The notes under the pieces were generated by a model. The model saw nothing but the letters and a program-made list of their open reading frames with translations. It was not told where the DNA came from and ran no database searches. From CAWDVK01 sp963805715 (GTDB lineage: Bacteria; Actinomycetota; Actinomycetes; Streptosporangiales; Streptosporangiaceae): DNA of 64,000 nucleotides. Made by a program: the position numbers and the translations under genes. Each line of letters begins with the position of its first letter. Within the stretch, counting starts at the first letter, position 1. Shown one piece after another: positions 24,929-33,637 of the stretch. Location of the stretch: the NCBI GenBank assembly GCA_963805715.1, contig CAWDVK010000020.1, forward strand, positions 124,001-188,000. Direction: 5' to 3'.

Positions 24929-26404
24929 CTAGAGGTCCGGCCAGGTATGCACGGGCTCGTTCGACTTCATTCGCTCGATGTAGCCGTTCGTCATCCGCTG
25001 CAGCGCCTGCAGCCGGTCCGCCCGGCTGCAGCGCAGCTTGCGCACGTTCTCCACCTGCCAGGTTGCGCCAGTCCGGCCGGTCAGGCAGCGCTGCTCGATG
25101 ATGCCGAGCAGGCGATCGGCATCGGCCGTGGCCACGCCCCAGTTTCGCAGCCCGTCCCAGGCCATCGGCAGCAGCCTGCGCAGGGTCAGCTCGGTGACCG
25201 GCACCTCGCCGATGCCGGGCCAGTAGACGCTCGCGTCAATGCCGTGGCGTGCGCCGTCGACCAGGTTCTCCGCGGCCGCCATGAACGACATCTGCGTCCA
25301 GACCGGCCGCTCCGCCTCGGCCAGCGTCCGCACCACGCCGTAGTAGAAGGCAGCGTTCGCGATCACGTCGATCACGGTGGGGCCAGCCGGCAGGACCCGG
25401 TTCTCCACCCGCAGGTGCGGGCGGCCGTTCACGACCGCGTACACCGGCCGGTTCCACCGGTAGACCGTGCCGTTGTGCAGGGTCAGCTCAGCCAGCTGCG
25501 GTGCCTCGCCGCGATCGAGCGCCGCCGCCGGGTCCTCGTCCTCGCACAGCGGCAGCAGCGCCGGGAAGTACCGCAGATTCTCCTCGAAGAGGTCGAACAC
25601 CGACGTGATCCAGCGCTCGCCGAACCAGACCCTGGGCCGGACGCCCTGCTCCTTCAGCTCCTCCGGCCTGGTGTCGGTGGCCTGCTCGAACAGCGGGATC
25701 CTGGTTTCCCGCCACAGCTCGCGGCCGAACAGGAATGGCGAGTTGGCCGCCAGCGCCACCTGCACGCCGGCGATCACCTGGGCCGCGTTCCAGTAGCTGC
25801 CGAAGCTCTCCGGGCTCACCTGCAAGTGAAACTGCACGCTTGTGCAGGCTGCCTCGGGCATGATCGTGTCGACGTGTGTCAGCAGCCGCTCCGCTCCCTC
25901 GATGCAGATCCGCATCTCCTCCCCGCGGGCCGCGAACATCTGCTCATTGAGCAGCCGGTAGCGCTGATTGGCCGACATGGCCTCGCCGGTGACATCCCGC
26001 TGCCGCAGCGTCGGGAGGATGCCGACCATCATCAGGCCGCAGCCCACCTGCCGGGCCCGGGCATCGGCGTGACTCAGACTCCGGCTGACCCTGTCCTCCA
26101 GGCGTGCCAGCGCGTCGCCGCTCAGCGGCCGCGGCGGCACGTTGATCTCCAGGTTGAACCGGCCCAGCTCGCTTGCCCAGCTCGGGTCGGCGATCGCCGC
26201 CAGGACCGCCGCGTTCTGCATCGAAGGCAGACCGGCATCATCGACGAGGTTGAGCTCGATCTCCAGGCCGACCTGACATGGATCAGCCTCGAACCGGGAC
26301 TCCCTCAGCATCCGCGCGAACACGTCCAGGCATTGCCGGACCTTCTCCCGGTAAGCACGCCGGTCCTGCTGGCTCACGGTCATCGCCGGAACGTCCCGGC
26401 CCAT
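24929..26404 (-). CDS. GCS2-type glutamate-cysteine ligase family protein
   Basis: A 491-aa carboxylate-amine ligase of the GCS2 superfamily: VGLEIELNLVDDAGLPS (ATP/Mg-binding Glu residues), ELGRFNLEINVPPRPL, TSVQFHLQVSPESFGSYWNA, ELTLHNGTVYRWNRPVY and HLRVENRVLPAGPTVIDVIA. Members couple glutamate to an amine with ATP; in actinomycetes such enzymes make gamma-glutamylcysteine (for example for ergothioneine) or unknown gamma-glutamyl amides. No ergothioneine genes are nearby, so the substrate is open. An in-frame ATG at 26383 (MTVSQQ) is an alternative start. Single-gene unit, convergent with the aquaporin gene. Confidence 0.85.
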   Translation of the reverse strand: MGRDVPAMTVSQQDRRAYREKVRQCLDVFARMLRESRFEADPCQVGLEIELNLVDDAGLPSMQNAAVLAAIADPSWASELGRFNLEINVPPRPLSGDALARLEDRVSRSLSHADARARQVGCGLMMVGILPTLRQRDVTGEAMSANQRYRLLNEQMFAARGEEMRICIEGAERLLTHVDTIMPEAACTSVQFHLQVSPESFGSYWNAAQVIAGVQVALAANSPFLFGRELWRETRIPLFEQATDTRPEELKEQGVRPRVWFGERWITSVFDLFEENLRYFPALLPLCEDEDPAAALDRGEAPQLAELTLHNGTVYRWNRPVYAVVNGRPHLRVENRVLPAGPTVIDVIANAAFYYGVVRTLAEAERPVWTQMSFMAAAENLVDGARHGIDASVYWPGIGEVPVTELTLRRLLPMAWDGLRNWGVATADADRLLGIIEQRCLTGRTGATWQVENVRKLRCSRADRLQALQRMTNGYIERMKSNEPVHTWPDL

Positions 26405-26658
26405 AGGACCTCCACGTGCTGGAGGGGGTCAGCTAACACATTCGCACGGAACAGGCCCGCTGGCCAGGGCACAGCGACACCACCGTCTGTGCTCCGCGTC
26501 ACTGTCAGGTCTCGCCCGTTGGCGGCCAGGCGAAACCACCCGCCGCGTCCCAACTGCCATCAGTTAACGGATATCAGTCGCGATGTGTTGATATAGCTTC
26601 CCAGGCCAGGTCTGAGCGCCGGGCATGCGCAGACTCCCGCTGCGGGGATCGTGCGAGC

Positions 26659-27141
26659 ATGGCAGCCGTGGACGACAGAATCGACGGCTATCTCTTCTTC
26701 GTGAATCGCGCTCTCGACGGCATGCTGGGCATCGTCGGGGAGCTCGGGGACAGGCTGGCCGCCACCCGGCCGGAACTGCCGGGGGCCAACTCGCCGCAGG
26801 TGATCCTGCAGCACTGCCTGAAGGTCCTGGACTACTGGGGCGGCCATGTCATCGCCGGGAGGGAGGTGCACAGGGACAGGGAAGCCGAGTTCCGCGCGAC
26901 CGGGACAGTCAACGACCTGATCACCGCGGCCGCGGCTGCCCGGCAGCAGTTCGCTGCCGACCTGGCCCTGGCCGATCCGGCGGCGCCGCTGCGGCGGTCG
27001 CCGCTGGCCAGCAGCTGGACGGGACCAGCGCCGGAAACCCAGGGCCACGCGCTGCTGCACATCCTGGAAGAGCTCGCGCAGCATCACGGGCAGGCCGAGC
27101 TCACCAGGGACATCCTGCTGGCCAGCGCCGCCCGCGGCTAG
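26659..27141 (+). CDS. DinB/DUF664-like four-helix protein
   Basis: A 160-aa protein of the DinB-like metalloenzyme fold. The first helix carries YLFFVNRALDGMLGIVGELG, the second LQHCLKVLDYWGGHVIAG, and the fourth HALLHILEELAQHHGQAEL. The three His positions typical of the metal site appear to be present (H in QHC, H in HILEE, H-H in QHHGQ). The family includes mycothiol- and bacillithiol-dependent S-transferases, but no specific activity can be assigned. ATG 26659 follows a GAGCATGGCAGCC context without a strong ribosome site. Confidence 0.8.
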   Translation: MAAVDDRIDGYLFFVNRALDGMLGIVGELGDRLAATRPELPGANSPQVILQHCLKVLDYWGGHVIAGREVHRDREAEFRATGTVNDLITAAAAARQQFAADLALADPAAPLRRSPLASSWTGPAPETQGHALLHILEELAQHHGQAELTRDILLASAARG

Positions 27142-27458
27142 CGGCACGGCGTCCCCCAGTTCGGCGTCGCTCGCCGTCCCTGCCGGCCGGGTCCCTGTTG
27201 GCCGCATCCCTGTCGGCCACCTCTCTGCAAGGGAACTGGCAGAACAGCCAGCACCGCTCGCCGGGAATCCGGCATGATCGCTGACGAGGCTGCCGGACGC
27301 CACCAGAACCTGCTGCGGAACGGGCCGCCGGAGCAGCCGGTCATCGCCGACGGGTGAGCGCCGCCGGCCGGCTGAACGGGCGGCGGCCTCCCCTGCCTGG
27401 CGCAGGTGATCCGTCCGGCGCGCCGGACCGCGGGAGTGACCCGCCCGCGGCTGGCTGA
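27142..27458. other. 317-bp intergenic region between convergent genes
   Basis: No gene seen. It contains imperfect GGCC.CATCCCTGTCGGCC-type repeats near 27180-27225 and a perfect 16-bp palindrome GTCCGGCG/CGCCGGAC at 27414-27429, just after the end of the minus-strand aminotransferase gene. The palindrome may act as a transcription terminator. Confidence 0.5.
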
Positions 27459-28640
27459 CTAGCCGCCTGGCGGCCGAGAGCTGACGACGCCTGACCGGGC
27501 GGCGGCGGCCATCCGGCTCACGGCCTCGGCCAGCAGCGCGGGCGAGGTGCCCATGTTGAGGCGCGCGAAGCCGCGCCCCTGGGTACCGAAGTCACGGCCG
27601 GGGCTGAGCGCGACCTTTCCTGACTTCAGGAAGGCCGCCGCTGGATCATCGCCCAGCCCGGCGTCCCGGCAGTCCAGCCAGGCCAGGAAGCTGGCCTCTG
27701 GCGGCAGGTAGCCGACGGCCGGAAGATGGTCGGCGAGTAGCCGGCTGAGCGCCGCCCGGTTCTGGTCGATCTGGGCTACCGCCGCGTCCAGCCACGCCTG
27801 GCCGCTGGCGAACGCGGCCACCGTGGCGAGCACGCCGAGGTGAGAGGCGAGCAGCGCATCCCAGCGCTGCGCGAGCAGCGCGGCGCAGGCCGGCGATCCG
27901 GCGACGGCGACGCCGCACTTCAGGCCGGGAATGTTCCAGCCCTTCGAGGCCAACGTCAGCACGATCGTCCGCTCGCGCTGCGGGTGATCGAGCGACAGGA
28001 ACGACACGTGCCGCGCGCCCGGCAGCACCAGCGGCGCGTGGATCTCGTCCACCAGCAGGGTGGCGGCGTGCCGCTCGCACAGGTCAGCGAGCGTGACCAG
28101 CTGCGCGCGCGACCAGACCCGGCCGAGCGGGTTGTGCGGGCTGCAGAGCACGTAGGCGCTGACGCCGTCCTCGGCCAGGGCTCGCTCGATGGCGTCGAAG
28201 TCGAGGTCATAGCGGCCGCCTGCGTCCCGCCGCAGCGGCGCCTCGACGACCCGGCGGCCGGTCAGCTCGATCCGGAAGAAGAACGGCGCATACACCGGCG
28301 GGTTGATCACCACGCCCGCGCCGGGCTCGGTGACTGCCTGCACCATCTCGGCAATGCCCGTCATCACGTCCGGGATGGCGAAGACCAGGTCCGGATCAGG
28401 CGACCAGCCGAGCTGCGCGGTCGCGTACGCCGCGAAGGCGTCGCCGAGCTCGCCCTTATGCGGGTAACCGCAGTCCCCGACCTCGAGCGCGGCGCGCACC
28501 GCATCCTTGACCGGCTCGGCCGGATGGAAGTCCATCTCGGCGACGAAGGCGGGCAGCACGTCCGCCGGGTAGGTACGCCACTTGAAGCTCTTGCGCTGCC
28601 GCAGCGCGCCGAGAGAGCAATCTCCGAGCAGGGAATCCAC
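27459..28640 (-). CDS. MalY/PatB-type PLP-dependent C-S lyase/aminotransferase
   Basis: A 393-aa fold-type I PLP enzyme. MalY/PatB features: RKSFKWRTYPADVLPAFVAE with the FVAEMDF motif near the N-terminus, VINPPVYAPFFFRIE, YVLCSPHNPLGRVWSRAQL, DEIHAPLVLPGARHVSF, and the PLP lysine in VLTLASKGWNIPGLKCGVAV (SKxWN/AFNIAGLK pattern). Members cleave cystathionine or other S-conjugates to thiol, pyruvate and ammonia, or act as aminotransferases. It stands alone, divergent from the MarR gene across 212 bp. The start is the first ATG/GTG with the family N-terminus (MDSLLGDCSLGALRQRK). Confidence 0.88.
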   Translation of the reverse strand: MDSLLGDCSLGALRQRKSFKWRTYPADVLPAFVAEMDFHPAEPVKDAVRAALEVGDCGYPHKGELGDAFAAYATAQLGWSPDPDLVFAIPDVMTGIAEMVQAVTEPGAGVVINPPVYAPFFFRIELTGRRVVEAPLRRDAGGRYDLDFDAIERALAEDGVSAYVLCSPHNPLGRVWSRAQLVTLADLCERHAATLLVDEIHAPLVLPGARHVSFLSLDHPQRERTIVLTLASKGWNIPGLKCGVAVAGSPACAALLAQRWDALLASHLGVLATVAAFASGQAWLDAAVAQIDQNRAALSRLLADHLPAVGYLPPEASFLAWLDCRDAGLGDDPAAAFLKSGKVALSPGRDFGTQGRGFARLNMGTSPALLAEAVSRMAAAARSGVVSSRPPGG

Positions 28641-28852
28641 CGCTGGATCGTACCGGCAGCCCGGCTTCGGCGGGGCCGGCCTCTTTGCCCGCTCGCTGCC
28701 GCGCTGCCTGCCCCGGCTCGCGCGGACCCGCTTTCACCCTTCGTGGGTGCTCTGACCTTTCCGCGGGCTGCGCTGGCCCTCCGTGGGGTGCGCCCGCCCG
28801 GCCGGTTCACCGGCCCCTAGCAGTAAACCACGATTTCGGATAATCTGATTCC

Positions 28853-29281
28853 GTGATACCTGGCCCCGGTGCTGGCGCGCTGATCCTGGCGTTGCACCGC
28901 GCCACCCATGCGACCCTGCATGAGCTGGCCAGCCAGCTCGCCCACCTCGGCCTGACCTCCTCCGAGCTGAATGTCCTCGGCTGCATGGCTGATGGCCGCA
29001 GCCGGAGCGTCGGCGAGCTCGCCGCGGATACCGCGACCAGGCCGACAACGCTGACGAGCGTCCTGGACCGGCTGGCGCACAAGGGCCTGGTGGTCCGGGA
29101 GCTGGATCCGGCCGACCGTCGCTCGTTCCTGATCTCGCTGACCGCCCGAGGCAGCGAGGTCGCCGCAGCGGTCCGGCGGGCCATCGGTCAGCTCGAGCGA
29201 TCAGCCCTGGCCGCCGTCAGCGACGCTGACCTGGCGGGCTTCCAGGCCGTCACCCGCGCGCTCACGGAGGCACACCTGTGA
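28853..29281 (+). CDS. MarR-family transcriptional regulator
   Basis: A 142-aa winged-helix regulator: LTSSELNVLGCMADGRSRSV, ELAADTATRPTTLTSVLDRL (recognition helix), and wing KGLVVRELDPADRRSFLISL ending in LTARG. GTG 28853 lies at the end of an AT-rich stretch containing CGGATAATCTGATTCCG, an imperfect inverted repeat that could be its own operator overlapping the start. The stop overlaps a following GTG (GTGA), so it was the first gene of an operon whose next gene has been cut by the recombinase remnant. Confidence 0.88.
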   Translation: MIPGPGAGALILALHRATHATLHELASQLAHLGLTSSELNVLGCMADGRSRSVGELAADTATRPTTLTSVLDRLAHKGLVVRELDPADRRSFLISLTARGSEVAAAVRRAIGQLERSALAAVSDADLAGFQAVTRALTEAHL

Positions 29282-29415
29282 TCCGAGAACTCCCGGCCGA
29301 ATTCGCCGAGATACTGGCCGTCATCGTCCCGCCTGGCGGCGCTTTCCGGCCTGCGCGAGGCCGCCCGGGATGTGCTCGTAGGCACCGGCCTGTTTGTAAT
29401 CTGCGGCCGCCTTAA
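29278..29415 (+). pseudogene. 5' end of a gene downstream of MarR, truncated
   Basis: GTG 29278 overlaps the MarR stop, and 45 codons follow (beginning IRELPAEFAEILAVIVPP) before a TAA. In another frame the same DNA reads SRLAALSGLREAARDVLVGT and runs straight into the serine recombinase remnant. This suggests a frameshifted, truncated start of the MarR-coupled gene joined to foreign DNA near 29390. The original product cannot be identified. Confidence 0.45.
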
Positions 29416-30175
29416 CCGTCAGGGCATCAAGACGGTTAGGGGCAACATCTGGAAGACTCACGCCATGCGGCGGGTACTCAGAGCCCCCCGTGTAGCAGGC
29501 TTTGCCGTCTACCAGCGCGAGCTTCTAACTGATAGTGCCGGTAATCCGGTTAGGGGCAAATGGGAGCCGATTCTCGATGAGGCGACCTGGCGAGCAGTTG
29601 ACAGTATTCTCGGGAGCACTAAGTCGCGCGTGGAGCGGAAGCCGGGCGGTCTGCTAACCAATATCGCCCGCTGTGGCAAATGCGGTACGGGTATGATAAT
29701 CGCCCGGAAGAAGGGAACCTTCTACTACCTATGCCGTGGCCCTGACTCGGGCGGCTGCGCGGGCGTCGGTATCTCTGGCCCGAGACTGGAAGCACAGATC
29801 AGAGCTCTGCTCTCCGCTTACCTGAATAAAGAGATCGAGGCACCTCAGCCAGTCTGGGAGGGCCAAGCCCGTCTCGAAGAAGTCAATGCCAAGATAGCCG
29901 AACTCATGGAGCAATACCGTACCGGGCTGTCCGGTTCGATCGTGTTCCCGATGATTCGCAGGCTGGAAGACGAGCGAAACGACCTTCAAACCGAGCAGGC
30001 GAGCTTTAACAAGATCAAGGCCCGTAAGCAAATTACCTTTACTGGTGAGTGGGACGATCTCGATCTGTACGCGAAGCGAGAGGTAATCCAGTCCGTGATC
30101 GAGGCCGTGGTGATCAGGCCGACTGGTCGAACTGGTCTATACGATCCATCGCGCGTTGACGTGATCCCGCTATAA
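29372..30175 (+). pseudogene. Large serine recombinase, C-terminal fragment
   Basis: From about 29393 the sequence encodes a recombinase domain (GRLNRQGIKTVRGNIWKTHA, MRRVLRAPRVAGFAVYQREL), a zinc ribbon (CGKCGTGMIIARKKGTFYYL with CRGPDSGGCAG), a coiled coil (LEEVNAKIAELMEQYRTG) and the usual end (YAKREVIQSVIEAVVIRPTG). The N-terminal resolvase domain with the catalytic serine, about 200 residues, is missing, so it cannot catalyse integration. GC content is visibly lower than in flanking genes, marking an acquired integrative element. Confidence 0.88.
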
Positions 30176-30439
30176 TAGCGGCGATCTTAGACCACCGCTC
30201 CTCTGTGAGAGCGGGAAACTTATCTAGCTGCTGCTTAATCCACTCCTCCCAGGGCGGATAGTTGGGGTGGCTGCGTTTCATGCCCAAAACTCTGCGGGCA
30301 GGGTAATCGCCTTTGGTCCCGGAAGAATCGGCGCACCTTGCCGTAGAAAACCATACAGGTTTGACCGCGTGTATCGGTGGTCACGGCTTGGCGAGCCGAC
30401 GGCGGGCAGCCACCGCTGGTTATCCGGACCGGTGGACGC

Positions 30440-30597
30440 GGAGGCTGCCGTTCGGCAGCGTGATGCACCCTAGACACCCTGCCCTTCGCCCGCCATTCGT
30501 AGAACGTCCGTCGGCTGATCCCGAGATCGGCGCACACCTCCGCGATGGTGAGATTGTCCCGCTCTCGGGCGCCGCGGACCGCATCAGCGCCGAGCAT
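30440..30597 (-). pseudogene. Excisionase-like HTH protein, frameshifted
   Basis: ATG 30597 starts MLGADAVRGARERDNLTIAE, continuing VCADLGISRRTFYEWRAKGR. This is the MerR/AlpA-type helix-turn-helix of actinobacterial excisionases. After that the sequence typical of the family end (ITLPNGSLRVHRSG) lies in another frame, so one indel has broken the gene. Such small proteins normally sit next to the integrase of the same element, which fits the recombinase remnant 260 bp away. Confidence 0.65.
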
Positions 30598-31083
30598 GAC
30601 ACGGCCGCGCAGTCGCAGTGCCACGCCGGTGATCCGGTTCAGATCGCCGAACCGGCCCACGCAGCCGCTTGTCCATGGTGACTCTCCTTCCGGTGGGACC
30701 AGGTGGGTTCCTCGCCACAACGCGTCGTCCCCTGTGGCGCGGGCTGGATCGCGCCTATGGGTCCGCGAAAGGTCGGCCCCTGCCTGGTCCTGGGCACTCA
30801 GGAAGCAGGTCTCAGACGGTTCAGACGATTGGGATCCTCGGGGGGGCGAGCCCCGGCGAGCATGGGTGCCTAGCTCCATGCCCAGAATGGTGATCTTGAT
30901 ACTGCCGGTGCTCCTGGGCGTTCGGCCCGGCACCTTCGGCAGTGGCTGCTCGGCTCCGTCCTTCACTGTGCAGGCAAGTTCCGTCGGATGCAGACACCGA
31001 CAGCGCGTCCACAGGCAGTTGTATGCGGTCGCTGGAGTCCATAGGGGTCCGTTGGCGTTCATCTACGGTCACGAAATTACCTC

Positions 31084-31099
31084 TGTGACCTACGTCACA
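31084..31099. promoter_or_regulatory. CRP-type palindrome
   Basis: TGTGACCTACGTCACA matches the TGTGA-N6-TCACA consensus of cAMP receptor protein sites exactly, with 6-bp arms. No intact gene starts within 300 bp, so it may be an orphan promoter element of the decayed island or a chance palindrome. Confidence 0.35.
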
Positions 31100-31422
31100 T
31101 CCAGATTGTTCGTGGTCGGATGGAACGACGCCCTTCGAAGGGCCAGATGTAAGCATCAGGTGGAAATTGCTCGGAGGCGGGTGTCCGGTGGCTCGTGGTC
31201 ACCGGCGGTCAGATTGGCCGTCTGACCAGCGAAAACAGAGAGAAGCTGGTGATCCGCTCAGAGGCCGTCCGATGTGGTGAGAATTATCTTTACGTCTTCA
31301 AGGCGGCGCCGCTACGCGGCACCGCTGCCCGGCGTCAGCGGCGGGCTTGGCCTTGGGGAGGCCCGCCCACCGAGCAATGCTTGAAACCTGTGGATCTGCC
31401 GGGAAGGGCGAGAGAAAGGGGT

Positions 31423-31490
31423 GTACCTTCCCGGTGATCTAGTCGAGGTCTCAAGCAAGATCGGCGCTGCAACGCCGGTCGGGAAGGTAC
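31423..31490. repeat. 11-bp inverted repeat ahead of the IS256 remnant
   Basis: GTACCTTCCCG (31423-31433) and its exact complement CGGGAAGGTAC (31480-31490) flank a 46-bp spacer directly upstream of the transposase ATG. They could be part of the IS left end or a hairpin that limits read-through into the transposase. Confidence 0.5.
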
Positions 31491-31496
31491 AACCCG

Positions 31497-32040
31497 ATGT
31501 TCACCGTAGTCCCAGACGACTGCCCGGGCCAGCCGGGCGCGAAGGACGGCTCGCCGTCGCTGATCGATGAGATCGTGCGGGAGGGCGCCCGGCGGATGCT
31601 GGCCGAGGCGCTGCAGGCGGAGGTGGATACCTACATCGCGGCGTTCGCCGGCGAGCGGGGCGAGGACGGCCGGCGGCTGGTGGTCCGCAACGGCTATCAC
31701 CAGGGCCGGGAGGTGCTGACCAGCGCGGGCGCGGTGCGGGTGACCGCGCCGCGGGTGAATGACAAGCGGACCGACCCGGTCACCGGCGAACGCGCCCGGT
31801 TCTCCTCGGCGATCTTGCCGGCCTGGGCGCGCAAGACCCCGAACGTCACCGAGGTGCTGCCGCTGCTGTACCTGCACGGCCTGTCGACGGGGGACTTCGT
31901 GCCCGCGCTGGGCCAGTTCCTCGGACCTACGGGGTGAAGTTCCCCAAGGCGGTCGCGAAGATCACCGACGATGCGGACCAGCTGCTGGCGTTCTTCGACT
32001 ACCCGGCCGAGCACTGGGTGCATCTGCGCACGACGGATGA
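31497..32040 (+). pseudogene. IS256-family (Mutator) transposase, internally deleted
   Basis: The N-terminus is intact (DEIVREGARRMLAEALQAEV, RLVVRNGYHQGREVLTSAGA, TEVLPLLYLHGLSTGDFVPA). At 31920-31930 the sequence jumps, with a frame change, to the C-terminal family region (VKFPKAVAKITDDADQLLAF, FDYPAEHWVHLRTT). The DDE catalytic core between them, about 240 residues, is missing. The end after HLRTT is cut off at about 32037, where the IS110 element's flank begins. Inactive remnant. Confidence 0.88.
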
Positions 32041-32111
32041 AAATGTCAACCCCGGTGCTGGGCGTGGTCAGGGTTGGCCTGCAGACGGCTGGACCGCCGC
32101 AGCTGCCTGAC

Positions 32112-32187
32112 ACCGCGGCCGGAGCCGTGGTCAAGGTGGAGCGCCCCGAAGGGCCGAACGACCTTGACCGGGGCTCCGGCCGCGGTA
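32112..32187 (-). ncRNA. Candidate structured RNA (bridge-RNA-like) downstream of the IS110 transposase
   Basis: Read in transposase sense, a 76-nt segment forms ACCGCGGCCGGAGCC paired with GGCTCCGGCCGCGGT, a 2-nt internal loop (CC/AC), a second 9-bp stem GGTCAAGGT/ACCTTGACC, an inner loop, and a GCCC-UUCG-GGGC tetraloop cap. A smaller hairpin (GCAGGAC/GTCCTGC) lies between it and the transposase stop. IS110-family elements encode guide (bridge) RNAs in their non-coding ends (established for the family). Assigning that role here is inference; a terminator or an unrelated palindrome is the alternative. Confidence 0.45.
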
Positions 32188-32265
32188 GCGTCGGGCTGGT
32201 GGCGGGCGCAGCTGACCGCCGGGCGAAGAGCAGGACACCGGGACTGCAAGTCCTGCCGCGCTGCC

Positions 32266-33537
32266 TTAGCCTGCGGGCTGGATGAGTCGCGTCCCCTTGC
32301 TGGCGGCTGCGGCTGCGCCCGCCGCCTTCTTGTGCACTGGGCTGGATGGCTGCCAGGCGGCGACCATGGTGCGGTAAGCGGCCTCGCCCTGGGCGGCGAG
32401 GTCCCGTTCGGCGGCGCGCACCGCCGCCAGGGAGTACGGCGCAGCGTCGCCCTTACGGCCCCGGGCCGGTGGCGCTCCGGCGCGGAGCTCGAGCTTGCGC
32501 TGCTTGCGGGCGATCAGCGAGGGCAGCGCGAAGGCGTAATCCTCGCCCTTGATGGTCAGGTGCCAGCACAGGACGGCGAGCTTGCGGGCGGTGGCAACCG
32601 CGGCGACCTGCATGCCGCGGCGGGCCCGGACTCTCTGGTAGAACGCGCGCAGCGGGCCGGGCGCCTTCGACGCCGACCAGGCGGCCTCGACCAGCATCCC
32701 GCGGGCATGCGCCGGGCCGGCCTTGGTGATCCGGCCGTGACTGGCCGGCTGCCCGCTGGACTGGCGGACCCGCGGATTGAGCCCGAGGTAGCTGACCAGC
32801 CTTTCCGGCGTCCGGAACCGGGTGAAGTCGCCGACCGCGGCCACGATCGACAGCGCGACCGTGGCGTCCACGCCGGGGATGGTCATCAGCCGCAGCACCT
32901 CCGGCCGGCCAAGGGCAGCCTGGCCCGGGTCGCGGTCGATCAGGGTCAGCTCCTGAGCGTGGAAATCGAGCTGCCGCAGCAGCGCGCAGGCCGCGGCCTG
33001 CTCATCCGGCGGCAGGTCCTGCTGCGCCAGCCACGTCCGGCCCTTGATCCCGAACAGGTCCGCTGCCGGGCAGCGCGGCACCAGATTGCGGTGCAAGATC
33101 GCGTGCACCTGGTTCTTCAGCCGGGTCCGCTGCCGCACGATATGCGCCCGGCGCAGCACCTGCCGGCGCAGCGCGCTGGTCGCCGCGTCGGGCATCCACA
33201 CCGGCGGCAGGAAATCAGCCGCGAGCAACTGCGCCAGGATCGCCGCGTCGACTTTGTCGGTCTTCACCTTCGCCTCGGCGATCGCCCGGGTCCTGGCCGG
33301 GTTGGACACCACCACCCGGCCGGCGCGGCTGGCCAGCACCGTGGCGATCGCCCAGGTGTTACCGGTCGCCTCCAGCGCCACCTCATCAGCCGGGCCCAGG
33401 CCCGCCGCGAACTCGCGGACCCCTTCCGGCGTCGTGGCGAACGTGCCGGCCTGCGTTACCGTGCCGCCCTGCCAGATCGCGACCTGCGCGAACTCCCGGT
33501 GCACATCAAGCCCGATGCACCGCCTGTTACCCGTCAT
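32266..33537 (-). CDS. IS110-family DEDD transposase
   Basis: A 423-aa transposase. The N-terminal DEDD RuvC-like domain has CIGLDVHREFAQVAIWQGG (first Asp), DEVALEATGNTWAIATVLA (Glu) and KVKTDKVDAAILAQLLAADF (two Asp). The C-terminal Transposase_20 domain has LMTIPGVDATVALSIVAAVG and YLGLNPRVRQSSGQPASHGR followed by ITKAG, with the conserved serine. ATG 33537 is preceded by GGAAGGGAG; an in-frame start at 33597 would lie outside the probable element. It appears intact and so potentially active. It acts on DNA with a bridge RNA rather than by terminal repeats. Confidence 0.93.
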   Translation of the reverse strand: MTGNRRCIGLDVHREFAQVAIWQGGTVTQAGTFATTPEGVREFAAGLGPADEVALEATGNTWAIATVLASRAGRVVVSNPARTRAIAEAKVKTDKVDAAILAQLLAADFLPPVWMPDAATSALRRQVLRRAHIVRQRTRLKNQVHAILHRNLVPRCPAADLFGIKGRTWLAQQDLPPDEQAAACALLRQLDFHAQELTLIDRDPGQAALGRPEVLRLMTIPGVDATVALSIVAAVGDFTRFRTPERLVSYLGLNPRVRQSSGQPASHGRITKAGPAHARGMLVEAAWSASKAPGPLRAFYQRVRARRGMQVAAVATARKLAVLCWHLTIKGEDYAFALPSLIARKQRKLELRAGAPPARGRKGDAAPYSLAAVRAAERDLAAQGEAAYRTMVAAWQPSSPVHKKAAGAAAAASKGTRLIQPAG

Positions 33538-33637
33538 CGCCCAAGCTCCCTTCCGCGAGCCTTTCAGTGAATCGGGAGCGGATGGGCGAAGCGACACCTA
33601 CGGATCCGCGCGCGCAGCGCAACCGGGCAGGTCGCAG

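Larger units (their letters stand above)
30176..31496. other. Accessory region without intact genes
   Basis: About 1.3 kb between the recombinase remnant and the IS256 remnant. Base composition is lower in GC than the genome norm. It contains an excisionase remnant (30440-30597), a CRP-like palindrome (31084-31099) and an inverted repeat next to the IS256 start. Several open frames exist (for example plus strand 30545-31225), but their translations show no domain or natural composition. Probably the rest of a decayed integrative element. Confidence 0.6.
32041..33637 (-). mobile_element. IS110-family insertion element (approximate limits)
   Basis: Limits are inferred from the neighbours: the IS256 remnant loses similarity at about 32037 and the rhodanese gene resumes at about 33638. 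The element then comprises one DEDD transposase gene, about 100 bp upstream of it, and about 225 bp downstream of it. As usual for IS110 there are no obvious terminal inverted repeats. The longer, highly structured side is downstream of the transposase, which resembles the IS1111 subgroup layout. Exact ends need comparison with an empty site. Confidence 0.6.

Noticed and set aside
30545..31225. 226-codon plus-strand frame in the accessory region
   Set aside because: Residue composition is unnatural, no ribosome site or domain, and it overlaps the excisionase remnant on the other strand.
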